From Roseivivax lentus (GTDB lineage: Bacteria > Pseudomonadota > Alphaproteobacteria > Rhodobacterales > Rhodobacteraceae): 64,000 bases of DNA. The notes under the pieces are model-generated. The model was not told the origin of the DNA. It saw nothing but the letters and a program-made list of their open reading frames with translations, and made no database searches. Shown piece after piece: positions 37,010-44,930 of the stretch. The stretch lies in the NCBI RefSeq assembly GCF_900156805.1, contig NZ_FTOQ01000004.1, positions 248,001 to 312,000 on the forward strand, given 5' to 3'. The position numbers and the translations under genes are program-made. Position 1 is the first letter of the stretch; every line of letters begins with the position of its first letter.

Positions 37010-37405
37010 TCACTTGAAGCGGCCCGAGCGTTCCAGCACCTCGATCTGGTAGCCATCGGGGTCCGCCACGAAGAAGAAGCGTCCGACCAGCGTGCCGCCG
37101 GGCGCGAATTCCACCAGCTTGCGGGGGCTCAGCCCCTCGGCCTCGAAGCGGGCATGTTCGGAATCGAGATCGGCCACGGACACGGCCAGGTGACCGTAGC
37201 CATTGCCGAGATCGTAGGCCTCGGTCTGGCCCTTGTTGACCGTCAGTTCGAGTTCGAATTCCTGCTCGTCATTCGACATGTAGATCAGCGTGAAATCGTC
37301 GAAATCGAGCCTGTCGGCGACCTCGAGACCGAATGCCTTTTTGTAGAATGCCACCGAACGGTCCTCGTCGAGGACGCGAATCATGCTGTGAATGGCCTTG
37401 GCCAT
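37010..37405 (-). CDS. Lactoylglutathione lyase-like glyoxalase
   Basis: 131-residue vicinal-oxygen-chelate protein close to glyoxalase I. It has the expected metal ligands: His6 (AIHSMIRV), an acid in the FELELT strand, His72 area (GYGHLAVSV) and Glu near 122 (GYQIEVLE). Glyoxalase I isomerises the methylglyoxal-glutathione hemithioacetal. The N-terminal DRSVAFYKKAFGLE helix is typical. It is probably cytoplasmic. A ribbon-helix-helix gene lies just upstream on the same strand. Confidence 0.87.
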   Translation of the reverse strand: MAKAIHSMIRVLDEDRSVAFYKKAFGLEVADRLDFDDFTLIYMSNDEQEFELELTVNKGQTEAYDLGNGYGHLAVSVADLDSEHARFEAEGLSPRKLVEFAPGGTLVGRFFFVADPDGYQIEVLERSGRFK

Positions 37406-37469
37406 GAAGCCTCCCTTGGTAAATTGTCGCGACTTAGGGAAAGGCTATGGAATCGCGGCACGGGGCGGG

Positions 37470-37487
37470 TAGTAGACCTTTACTACA
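37470..37487. repeat. Short inverted repeat upstream of the glyoxalase gene
   Basis: GTAGTA and TACTAC are separated by six bases, 65 bases before the glyoxalase ATG and just downstream of the ribbon-helix-helix gene stop. It is a possible operator, for instance for that neighbour; no more can be said. Confidence 0.35.
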
Positions 37488-37499
37488 CGCGCGCTCTTT

Positions 37500-37793
37500 T
37501 CATTCCGCGGCGAACACGATCCGGTCAGGGATGGCGGAGCGGCTGGCATAGATCAGGCAGGTCGTGCGCAGAAGCGACGAGAAATTTTCCGGCTCGCCCT
37601 GCTTTTCCAGCACCTCCGCATGCAGTTTCGACAGGAAGATCGGGGTGGTGATGCCCTCGCCGTCCGCGATCTCGTCGAGGGTGTCCCAGAAGGCGTTCTC
37701 GAGGCGGATCGAGGTGGATTGACCGTTGATGCGGACCCGCCGCGTGGTGGATCGGTATCGGTCACGATCCTGTCCGGCATAAACCTGGCACAT
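37500..37793 (-). CDS. Ribbon-helix-helix domain protein
   Basis: 97 residues. A beta strand STSIRLENAFWDTLDEIADGEGITTPIFLSKLHAEV carries the RHH fold of the PF13467 type, common in alphaproteobacteria. The N-terminus (MCQVYAGQDRDRYRSTTRRVRINGQ) is short and basic. RHH proteins usually bind DNA as dimers; target unknown. A GAGGAG site 7 bases before ATG 37793 decides the start. It diverges from the histidine phosphatase gene. Confidence 0.83.
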   Translation of the reverse strand: MCQVYAGQDRDRYRSTTRRVRINGQSTSIRLENAFWDTLDEIADGEGITTPIFLSKLHAEVLEKQGEPENFSSLLRTTCLIYASRSAIPDRIVFAAE

Positions 37794-37987
37794 GTTTGGC
37801 TCCTCGAGATGCGGGTCGGTCGTCGTGACCGCCGTTGCGACCGGCGGCACCTCCGGACGCGCAAGGTGTGCAGACCCCAAGCCTTCCAAAGCCCGCGACG
37901 AAAGTCTGTAGGACTTTGGGCCTATACGCGCCTTTCCGTCGGCCCTGATCGGGGCTAGGACCGGGTTACGTTTCCGGAGCCTGCCCC

Positions 37988-38644
37988 ATGTCGCAAATCC
38001 TGCTGGTCCGTCACGGCCAGGCCAATTCCGCCGCCCGCGACGAGGCGGAATACGATCGCCTCAGCGATCTTGGCCGGGCGCAGGCGCGCTGGCTCGGTGC
38101 GCATCTGAAAGGCAGCGGCGAGCGGTTCTCGCACGCGGTCTCGGGCACGTTGCAGCGGCAATCGGAGACCCTGGCGGAAATGGCGGTCGCCGAGACCGCC
38201 CCCGCTCAAGACCCCCGGCTCAACGAGCTGGAATATTTCACGCTCGCGCAGGCCTTCGAGGCCGAGCATGGCGTTGCCATGCCGCAGGACCGCCCCGAAT
38301 TCCTGACCCATCTGCCGCGCATGTTCGCCGCTTGGTCGCGCGGCGACATCAGCGCGGCGCCGGAGCCCTTCGAGGCGTTCGAGACGCGCGTTGCCGAGGT
38401 GCTCAGCGATCTGGCGGCGGGCCGCGGTCCGACCATCGCGGTCACCTCGGGCGGCGTGATCGGCATGGCCATACGCATCGCGCTGCGCCTCGATATCGAG
38501 GCTTTCGCGCTGATGTGCCTCTCGATCGAGAACACGTCTGTGCACCGGTTGCAGATCATGCCCTCGGGTCTCGCGCTGGCCCAGTTCAACGCCTGCCCGC
38601 ATCTGGAGCCGCAGGACAGGCGGCATTCGCGGACACATCTCTGA
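37988..38644 (+). CDS. Histidine phosphatase superfamily protein
   Basis: 218 residues with the phospho-acceptor motif LLVRHGQAN (Arg8, His9). The second catalytic histidine of the superfamily, usually in a SHGG/THGG motif, is replaced here: the segment reads VTSGGVIG (near residue 153). The protein may thus use another proton donor or have weak activity. The substrate is not known; relatives act on sugar phosphates or phosphoproteins. It is followed 49 bases later by the DUF2794 gene on the same strand. Confidence 0.83.
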   Translation: MSQILLVRHGQANSAARDEAEYDRLSDLGRAQARWLGAHLKGSGERFSHAVSGTLQRQSETLAEMAVAETAPAQDPRLNELEYFTLAQAFEAEHGVAMPQDRPEFLTHLPRMFAAWSRGDISAAPEPFEAFETRVAEVLSDLAAGRGPTIAVTSGGVIGMAIRIALRLDIEAFALMCLSIENTSVHRLQIMPSGLALAQFNACPHLEPQDRRHSRTHL

Positions 38645-38693
38645 TCCGCGCAAAAGCCTTGATTTCGGACCCGCCGCACCGCACCTTTGAGGC

Positions 38694-39032
38694 ATGAATT
38701 CGCTCACGCCCTTTCCGCACCGGCCGGAGCAGACCGAGACGGTCATGTTTCATCGGATCGAGTTGAACGAGATCCTGTCGCTCTACGGCCGCATGGTGGC
38801 CGCGGGCGAATGGCGCGATTACGGCATCTCCGCCCTGCGGGACGCCGCGATCTTCTCGATCTTTCGCCGCTCGGCCGAACAGCCGCTCTACCGCATCGAA
38901 AAACGGCCGAAACTGCGCAACAAGCAGGGCATGTATTCGGTCGTGGGAATGGACGGGCAAATCCTGAAGCGCGGGCATGACCTGAAAGCCGTGCTGCGCG
39001 TGCTGGAGCGCAAACTGATCCGCGCGATCTGA
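38694..39032 (+). CDS. DUF2794 family protein
   Basis: 112-residue alphaproteobacterial protein of unknown function. It matches DUF2794 through FHRIELNEILSLYGRMVAAGEWRDYGI, DAAIFSIFRRSAEQPLYRIEK, and the C-terminal GHDLKAVLRVLERKL. The family is conserved in sequence and length across Rhodobacterales and relatives. It is probably cytoplasmic. An unusual double palindrome follows 18 bases after its stop codon. Confidence 0.87.
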   Translation: MNSLTPFPHRPEQTETVMFHRIELNEILSLYGRMVAAGEWRDYGISALRDAAIFSIFRRSAEQPLYRIEKRPKLRNKQGMYSVVGMDGQILKRGHDLKAVLRVLERKLIRAI

Positions 39033-39049
39033 TTTTGCGGGAAGTCGCT

Positions 39050-39097
39050 GAACGATCTTAACTAGGATCGTTCCTCAATCATTACCTAATGATTGAG
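39050..39097. repeat. Two tandem perfect inverted repeats, AT-rich, in a convergent gap
   Basis: First element: GAACGATC, eight-base spacer, GATCGTTC (39050-39073). Second element directly adjacent: CTCAATCATTA, CC, TAATGATTGAG (39074-39097). Both are perfect. There is no T-run after either on either strand, so they do not look like ordinary terminators. The surroundings are GC-rich. Confidence 0.75.
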
Positions 39098-39098
39098 T

Positions 39099-39263
39099 TC
39101 ACGTGGTCATCGCTGAAAGCAGCGCGAACGGGATCGGGTGCCCGAGCCAGGCCGTGCCGCCCAACGGAGCGAAGCGCGGCACCTCCACCCGATCCGTCCC
39201 CACGCCATCGGCTCCCGCCAAGGCGCGGCAGACGCTGAGCGCCTCGAAGGGAGCCGCGGTCAC
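39099..39263 (-). CDS. Possible small protein coupled to the NlpC/P60 gene
   Basis: A 54-codon frame begins with GTG overlapping the upstream stop (GTGA, as in the preceding gene junction). It ends with TGA at 39099, next to the double palindrome. Third codon positions are nearly all G or C, like real genes here. The product (MTAAPFEALSVC... ending LLSAMTT) has no recognisable family. It is shorter than usual ORF cut-offs. It may be real or a chance frame; the GTGA junction is the main support. Confidence 0.4.
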   Translation of the reverse strand: MTAAPFEALSVCRALAGADGVGTDRVEVPRFAPLGGTAWLGHPIPFALLSAMTT

Positions 39264-40126
39264 GCGTACCCCGTACCCTGCAGCCTGACATGGGAGGTCA
39301 CCGGCCCGTCCCCCTGGGCGGCGATCCGCGCGGTGGCCGCGGCCAGCCCTTCATACGCGACCGCCATGTGATGGGCATTGGCATGCAGGATCGTGTCGGG
39401 CCCCGAAACCCAGGCGACATGACCCCGCCAGAACAGCAGATCGCCCCGGCGCGGCGCGTCTTCGGTGCGGTGCGGCGCGAAAGCCGCCTCCTGCAAGTCG
39501 CTGTCGCCCGGGCAGTCGAGCCCGGCGAACCGGCAGGCGATCTGGATTAGCCCCGAGCAATCGATCCCGGACGCGGAATTTCCACCCCAGAGGTAGGGGG
39601 TTCCGAGAAGCCGCTCGGCGACCGCGACAGGGTCGGGGTGACGCAAGTCGCATGGTTCGAGATGCGCGCGCGGGACCCAGCCCGCTTCGGTCTCGGCAAA
39701 GGCGCCGTCGGTCCGGGAAACGGCCAGCAACGCCCCGAGGCTCAGGGCCGCGCGTTCCGGCGCCTTGATCGAGGGCGCCTCATAGGCATGGCTCGCGCGG
39801 GTGGCGAGCCGGTGCGTGACGGGATGGTCGGGGCCCAGCGCAGTCACGTCCACATAGCCCACATAGCCATCGGCCCGCGCTTGCACGAAGGCCCAGCCTT
39901 CCCGGGCCTCAAAGAGGGTGACCGACGTCCCCATCAGGAGCTGGCGGTCGCGCGCACCGCCGGGACTGCGCCGCAGATCGGCGACCGGAGCGATGACGCG
40001 GCGCGGCTCGCCCGCGACGAACCGCTCCGCCGCCACCTGCCCTTCGAGCGCGGCAGCGGCGACGCGGCCATTGGCCGGCAGCATCCGACGGTCCGGCAGC
40101 GCGGCTTCTGGCGCGCGCCCGCTCAC
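39260..40126 (-). CDS. NlpC/P60 peptidase with SH3-like domains
   Basis: 288 residues. An N-terminal SH3b-like part with VIAPVADLRRSPGGARDRQLLMGT is typical of peptidoglycan endopeptidases that trim gamma-D-Glu-DAP stem peptides. The C-terminal NlpC/P60 domain has Cys190 (GIDCSGLIQ), His236 (WRGHVAWV) and a polar residue in ILHANAHH. There is no clear signal peptide, so it may recycle muropeptides in the cytoplasm. The GTG start overlaps the M17 peptidase stop (GTGA); joint action on peptides is plausible. Confidence 0.88.
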   Translation of the reverse strand: MSGRAPEAALPDRRMLPANGRVAAAALEGQVAAERFVAGEPRRVIAPVADLRRSPGGARDRQLLMGTSVTLFEAREGWAFVQARADGYVGYVDVTALGPDHPVTHRLATRASHAYEAPSIKAPERAALSLGALLAVSRTDGAFAETEAGWVPRAHLEPCDLRHPDPVAVAERLLGTPYLWGGNSASGIDCSGLIQIACRFAGLDCPGDSDLQEAAFAPHRTEDAPRRGDLLFWRGHVAWVSGPDTILHANAHHMAVAYEGLAAATARIAAQGDGPVTSHVRLQGTGYA

Positions 40127-41508
40127 AGGTCGAGGATCTCAGGCAGCGCGGCGAGAATGCTCCGCGCACCCTGACCGATCCCACCCTTGGTGCGCCCAGG
40201 CGCCGCCTGCGGTTGCCAGCCATAGATGTCGAAATGCGCGTAGCGCGGCGTCTCGGTCACGAAGCGACGCAGGAACAGCGCGGCGGTGATCGCACCCGCG
40301 AAGCCGCCCTTGGGCGCATTGTCGAGATCGGCGATGCCGGGTTCGATCAGGGGCTCATAGGGGTCGTGGAACGGCAGGCGCCAGACCGGATCGGCGGCCC
40401 CCGGCGCGGCCGCCTCGAACGCGCGGGCCAGGGCGTCGTCGGTGGCGAAGAACGGCGCGATATCCGGCCCGACCGCGACGCGCGCGGCACCCGTCAGCGT
40501 GGCCATCGACAGGATCAGGTCCGGCGCGGTCTCGTCCGCGAGGGCCAGCGCATCCGCGAGCACCAGACGGCCCTCGGCATCGGTGTTGTTGATCTCGACC
40601 GTCAGGCCCTTGCGCGAATGCAGGATATCCTGCGGGCGGAAACTGTTGCCCGCGACCGAGTTCTCCACCGCCGGGATCAGCACGCGCAGCCGCAGCTTCA
40701 GCTCGAGCGCCATGATCGCCTTGGCCAGCCCCAGCACCGCCGCGGCACCGCCCATGTCCTTCTTCATCAGGCCCATCGAGGCGCCCGGCTTGAGGTTCAG
40801 TCCGCCCGTGTCGAAACACACGCCCTTGCCGACGAGGACGAGGTGCGGACCCGTATCGCCCCATGTCATGTCGATCAGCCGCGGGTCGTCCTTCGCGGCG
40901 CGCCCGACCGCGTGGATCATCGGCAGATTGTGATCGAGCAGGCCCTGCCCGGCGATCACCTCCACATGCGCGTCGTGATCGCGGGCGAGGTCCCAGACCG
41001 CCTCTTCCAGCGCCTCGGGCCCCATATCCGCCGCGGGCGTGTTGATGAGATCGCGCGTCAGAACTTCGGCGGCGGCGAGAATCTCGACCCGGTCCGCATC
41101 GATCCCCTCGGGCGCGACGAGCGCGCCGGTCTTGGCGGTCTGGTCGCGGTAGCGCGAGAACCCGTAGCCCGTCAGCAACCAGCCCAGCGCCTCGCGCTCG
41201 GCGTCTTGCCCGGGCAGACCGGAGGCGATGCGCCATGTCTGATCCTGCAGGCGCGGTGCGGCTGCCGCGAGCGTGAACCGGACCCGCGCGCGCGCCGCTG
41301 CATTGCCATAGCCCGCGAGACCCGCGGTCGGCCCGCCGTCCGGGCCCGGGATCACCAGTGTGTCGCCGATGCCCCCCTCGAAGCCGCTCGCCCGGACCCA
41401 GGCCGCGACATGATCCGGCTGATCGGAAAGCCAGGCGTCCACGGCGCCCTGTTCGAGAACATGAAGGTCGAGCGCGCCCTCGGCGGCTGTGGCGAAACGA
41501 AGCGTCAT
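40123..41508 (-). CDS. Leucyl aminopeptidase-family (M17) peptidase
   Basis: 461-residue M17 metallopeptidase. The metal/catalytic segments VGKGVCFDTGGLNLKP and NNTDAEGRLVLADAL are intact, and the C-terminal RRF..ETPRYAHFDIYGW is typical. It removes N-terminal residues from peptides, needing two divalent metals, in a cytoplasmic hexamer. The ATG at 41508 follows a GGGGA site; the frame's longer version has no such site and runs into non-homologous sequence. It is in an operon with the NlpC/P60 peptidase. Confidence 0.9.
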   Translation of the reverse strand: MTLRFATAAEGALDLHVLEQGAVDAWLSDQPDHVAAWVRASGFEGGIGDTLVIPGPDGGPTAGLAGYGNAAARARVRFTLAAAAPRLQDQTWRIASGLPGQDAEREALGWLLTGYGFSRYRDQTAKTGALVAPEGIDADRVEILAAAEVLTRDLINTPAADMGPEALEEAVWDLARDHDAHVEVIAGQGLLDHNLPMIHAVGRAAKDDPRLIDMTWGDTGPHLVLVGKGVCFDTGGLNLKPGASMGLMKKDMGGAAAVLGLAKAIMALELKLRLRVLIPAVENSVAGNSFRPQDILHSRKGLTVEINNTDAEGRLVLADALALADETAPDLILSMATLTGAARVAVGPDIAPFFATDDALARAFEAAAPGAADPVWRLPFHDPYEPLIEPGIADLDNAPKGGFAGAITAALFLRRFVTETPRYAHFDIYGWQPQAAPGRTKGGIGQGARSILAALPEILDL

Positions 41509-41614
41509 GATATCCCCGGACCTGCGGTGCCTGTTGGTCCGGAGCCTAACTCCTACAGGCAGCGCGACAAGGCCTCGTTTGCCCCGCTCACGCGCCGATG
41601 CGCGGCCGGTTCCG

Positions 41615-41995
41615 TCAGGGAAGCAGGCCGGGACGGTCCCACAGGGCCAGGAGCGACTTTTCACCAGTGCGCAGCAGCCGCGCGAGCGTCGCGGCCAGGG
41701 CCACGCTGTCGCCCGCCTCAAGGCAGGCGCGGCAATCGCGGGCGACGCGCACGAGGCCCACCATGCCGATCTGCCGGGCGATGGCGGTCACGCGGCGCAG
41801 GCCGTTGCCGAGCTCCAGCCAATCGTCGCCGCGAAAGGCGCGCTCGGCCTCGGCAAGGCGCAGGGCCAGTTCCTCCATCGCGCGGCAGACCGCTTCTTCC
41901 GCCGCCGATGGCCCCATATCTCCGTAAAGATCGGAGAGAATTTCGATATCCAGTCGCGCAGGTTCCTGCGGCGCGAGCATACTGATCGGTGCCAT
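41615..41995 (-). CDS. Conserved small helical protein, HPt-like fold without phospho-histidine
   Basis: 126 residues, predicted all-helical. The middle part, GDDWLELGNGLRRVTAIARQIGMVGLVRVARDCRACLEAGD, has the spacing of a histidine phosphotransfer four-helix bundle. The residue expected to be the phosphorylated His is absent (RRVTAI). Either a relative of HPt domains that lost phosphotransfer, or an unrelated helical family. The ATG at 41995 has an AAGGA site; a TTG at 42016 is possible. It diverges from the carbonic anhydrase gene. Confidence 0.6.
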   Translation of the reverse strand: MAPISMLAPQEPARLDIEILSDLYGDMGPSAAEEAVCRAMEELALRLAEAERAFRGDDWLELGNGLRRVTAIARQIGMVGLVRVARDCRACLEAGDSVALAATLARLLRTGEKSLLALWDRPGLLP

Positions 41996-42145
41996 GACAT
42001 GGCTTCCTTCATCCAATTACCCCTTTCACCCGGGCATCACCCTGCCACAACGTCCTTCAGAAAAGGTTTCGGGCCGCATGCCTTTTCCCTCGAATTTCGT
42101 TCAAATCGCCCTTATCCGAAGAGGATGAAGCCTTCGGAGACCCGC

Positions 42146-42799
42146 ATGCAGTTCGTCCGCCCCCTGCCGAGCTACCTCGTCACGCGCTATCACGGCTGGA
42201 AGGCCACGGCCTATGCGGACAACAGCGCGTGGTATCGCAGGCTTGCGGTGGAAGGACAGCGGCCGCGGGCGATGGTGATCTCCTGCTGCGACAGCCGGGT
42301 GCATGTCACCTCGATCTTCGGCGCGGATCAGGGCGAGTTCTTCATCCATCGCAACATCGCCAATCTCGTGCCGCCCTACGAGCCCGACGGCAACCAGCAC
42401 GGCACCTCGGCGGCGGTCGAATACGCGGTGACGGCGCTGCACGTGTCGCACCTGATCGTGCTTGGCCATTCGAGCTGCGGCGGGGTTCAGGGTTGCCTCG
42501 ACATGTGCAACGGCAAGGCCCCGGCGCTCGAGGAGAAGACCAGTTTCGTGGGGCGCTGGATGGATATCCTGCGACCGGGCTTCGACCGCGTTCAGGCGCG
42601 CGAGGTGGACGAAGCGGGTGCGGCGCGGGCGCTGGAAAAGGAAGCGGTGCTCGTGTCGCTCGACAACCTGATGACCTTCCCTTTCGTCAAGAGCGCGGTC
42701 GAGTCGGGCGCGTTGTCGCTGCACGGCCTGTGGACCGATATCGCCGAAGGCAGCCTGGAGCAGTTCGATCCGGCCCGGGGGGTCTACGCGGCGGTCTGA
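42146..42799 (+). CDS. Beta-class carbonic anhydrase
   Basis: 217 residues; interconverts CO2 and bicarbonate. The zinc ligands are visible: Cys47 in SCCDSR (with the Asp49/Arg51 dyad), His108 and Cys111 (GHSSCGG). A long HRNIANLVPPYE segment is typical. ATG 42146 is preferred because a GGAGA site sits 6 bases upstream; ATG 42125 is an alternative adding seven residues. Cytoplasmic. No sulfate transporter or other partner gene is adjacent. Confidence 0.92.
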   Translation: MQFVRPLPSYLVTRYHGWKATAYADNSAWYRRLAVEGQRPRAMVISCCDSRVHVTSIFGADQGEFFIHRNIANLVPPYEPDGNQHGTSAAVEYAVTALHVSHLIVLGHSSCGGVQGCLDMCNGKAPALEEKTSFVGRWMDILRPGFDRVQAREVDEAGAARALEKEAVLVSLDNLMTFPFVKSAVESGALSLHGLWTDIAEGSLEQFDPARGVYAAV

Positions 42800-42808
42800 G
42801 CGGCCGGG

Positions 42809-43129
42809 TCAGGCGATCCAGCCGGACCGGCCATCGCGGCCGGTCTTGAGCTGCAGACGCCCGAAGCGCGCGGCAAGATCGGCCAGGGGTTCGCCCAGAT
42901 CGCGACCGGTGCAAAGCGGCCGGCCATCGTCATGCGACAGGATCACGAGGCGACCCTCCCGGAAGACGAGGTCGTAGCCCCGCGCCGAAAGCGCGGCGAC
43001 CAGATCGGCCCAGGTCTGGGCGCGCTCGAAGATCGGCCTGAGAAAACCACGGACCAGCGCGGCGGTCTCGCAATCGAGGCGCGGTGGCAGGGCGTGGGAT
43101 GCGGCTTCGGAATTGTTTGCAAGGTGCAT
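42809..43129 (-). CDS. Small protein paralogous to the divergent neighbour
   Basis: 106 residues. The body (RGFLRPIFERAQTWADLVAALSARGYDL... LVILSHDDGRPLCTGRDLGEPLADLAARFG) aligns by eye with residues about 55-140 of the protein encoded at 43263-43766, which reads from the other strand. It lacks that protein's N-terminal DNA-binding-like segment and its FPGHAHHH tail. I do not recognise a named function. A GAGGCAG site supports ATG 43129. Confidence 0.65.
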   Translation of the reverse strand: MHLANNSEAASHALPPRLDCETAALVRGFLRPIFERAQTWADLVAALSARGYDLVFREGRLVILSHDDGRPLCTGRDLGEPLADLAARFGRLQLKTGRDGRSGWIA

Positions 43130-43262
43130 GATCTGCCTCGGTATTTTGTTTTTTTCACTATGCCGCTGATTCGGGGCAGAATTAGGACCGGGTCGGACCT
43201 TTTCTCCAGATTGTGGCCTTGTGGTTACCATCTCTTAACGGCAGCGCGCGTAGCTTTCGGGC

Positions 43263-43766
43263 ATGGAGCGTTTCGACCTTTTCCTGCCCCCTGATCTGCG
43301 CCGCGCGACGGAACAGGCCGCGCGGGCCGCCGATATCTCGCCCGGGGATCTGATCCGGCGGGCGCTGGCCGCCGATCTGCGCCGCAGGGCCTGCCCGGCG
43401 AAGACGCCCAACCGGGCGGATGAGCAGCTCCTCGGCCCCTTGCGGGTCCTCCTCGCGCGGGATTTCGCGGCGGCGCGAAGCTGGGACGAGCTGACCGCGC
43501 GGCTGCGCGCCAAAGGCTACGCGCTGCACGAGGCCGGCGGCGGCCTCGCGCTCCATTCCCATCCCGAGGGCCTGCGCCTTTGCAAGGCCTCCGAGCTCGG
43601 TCATTCCTGCGGGGCGCTGATGCGCCGCTACGGCGCGCCCTTTCCCGGGCACGCGCATCACCATCTCGCGGCCCGGCTTCTCGACACGCAAACGCCGCCG
43701 CCCCGGATGTGGGACGGCGGCGGCGATGCGGATGATGACGATTTCCAGGTGATCGAGGACGATTAG
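43263..43766 (+). CDS. RHH-like protein with a conserved small C-terminal domain
   Basis: 167 residues. The N-terminal MERFDLFLPPDLRRATEQAARAADISPGDLIRRALAADL looks like a ribbon-helix-helix segment. It is followed by ARDFAAARSWDELTARLRAKGYALHEAGGGLALHSHPEGLRLCKASELGHSCGALMRRYGAPFPGH, a domain shared with the divergent gene. The end is acidic. The function is unknown, but an N-terminal RHH suggests a DNA-binding or autoregulatory protein. The stop overlaps the asd stop by three bases (convergent). Confidence 0.65.
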   Translation: MERFDLFLPPDLRRATEQAARAADISPGDLIRRALAADLRRRACPAKTPNRADEQLLGPLRVLLARDFAAARSWDELTARLRAKGYALHEAGGGLALHSHPEGLRLCKASELGHSCGALMRRYGAPFPGHAHHHLAARLLDTQTPPPRMWDGGGDADDDDFQVIEDD

Positions 43767-44785
43767 CCCTTCTTCAGCACCCGGTTGCCCAGCGTCTCGG
43801 CGATCTGCACAGCGTTGAGCGCCGCGCCCTTGCGCAGGTTGTCCGACACGCACCACAGGTTCAGGCCGTTGTCGATCGTGGAATCCTGCCGGATGCGGCT
43901 GATGAAGGTCGCGTAATCGCCGACGCATTCGATCGGCGTGACGTAGCCGCCGTCCTCGCGCTTGTCGATCACCATGATGCCGGGCGCCTCGCGCAGGATA
44001 TCGCGGGCCTCGTCCTCATCGAGATGTTCCTCGGTCTCGATATTGATCGATTCCGCGTGGCCCACGAAGACCGGCACGCGCACGCAGGTCGCGGTGACCT
44101 TGATCGAGGCATCGACGATCTTCTTGGTCTCGGCGACCATCTTCCACTCTTCCTTGGTGGAGCCGTCCTCGAGGAAGACGTCGATATGCGGGATCACGTT
44201 GAAGGCGATCTGCTTGGGATAGACCTTCGGCGGCACGCTGTCGGTCGGGTTGTAGACAGCCTTGGTCTGGTTCCACAGCTCGTCCATCGCCTCCTTGCCG
44301 GAGCCCGACACCGACTGGTAGGTCGAGACCACCACGCGCTTGATCTTCGCGCGGTCATGGATCGGCTTCAGCGCCACGACCATCTGCGCGGTGGAGCAGT
44401 TCGGGTTGGCGATGATGTTCTTCTTGGCATAGCCCTCGACCGCCTCGGGGTTCACTTCCGGCACCACCAGCGGCACGTCCGGGTCGTAGCGGTAGAGCGA
44501 GGAATTATCGATCACGATGCAGCCCGCCTTGGCCGCCTTCGGGGCGTATTTCTTCGTCGCGTCGGACCCGATGGCGAAGAGCGCGATGTCCCAGCCGGTG
44601 AAATCGAACGTGTCGAGATCCTGCGTCTTGTGGGTCGCATCGCCGAAGCTCACCTCGGTGCCGAGCGACCGGCGCGAGGCCAGCGCGGCCAGCTCGTCGA
44701 CCGGGAATTCCCGCTCCGCGAGGATGTTCAGCATTTCGCGGCCCACATTGCCCGTGGCGCCTACGACGGCAACTTTGTAGCCCAT
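43763..44785 (-). CDS. asd: Aspartate-semialdehyde dehydrogenase
   Basis: 340-residue Asd, which makes aspartate semialdehyde for threonine, methionine, lysine and diaminopimelate. The N-terminal NADP-binding GATGNVGREML, the active-site cysteine in NPNCSTAQM and GSGKEAMDEL are all present. The ATG at 44785 follows an AGGAG site and gives the standard length. It lies near dapD and dapE, so part of the DAP branch is clustered here. Confidence 0.95.
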   Translation of the reverse strand: MGYKVAVVGATGNVGREMLNILAEREFPVDELAALASRRSLGTEVSFGDATHKTQDLDTFDFTGWDIALFAIGSDATKKYAPKAAKAGCIVIDNSSLYRYDPDVPLVVPEVNPEAVEGYAKKNIIANPNCSTAQMVVALKPIHDRAKIKRVVVSTYQSVSGSGKEAMDELWNQTKAVYNPTDSVPPKVYPKQIAFNVIPHIDVFLEDGSTKEEWKMVAETKKIVDASIKVTATCVRVPVFVGHAESINIETEEHLDEDEARDILREAPGIMVIDKREDGGYVTPIECVGDYATFISRIRQDSTIDNGLNLWCVSDNLRKGAALNAVQIAETLGNRVLKKG

Positions 44786-44930
44786 TTGATCGGCTCCTGT
44801 GCTGTTGGCCGGACGGAGACATACCGCCCGGTCTTGAATTGCGACGCTATCTAACGCAGCCCGCGTGAAGGGGAAAGGGGCGCAGCGCGGGTCCGCTGCT
44901 GCGCCCGGGCCCGGCCCGCGCGTCAGCGCC

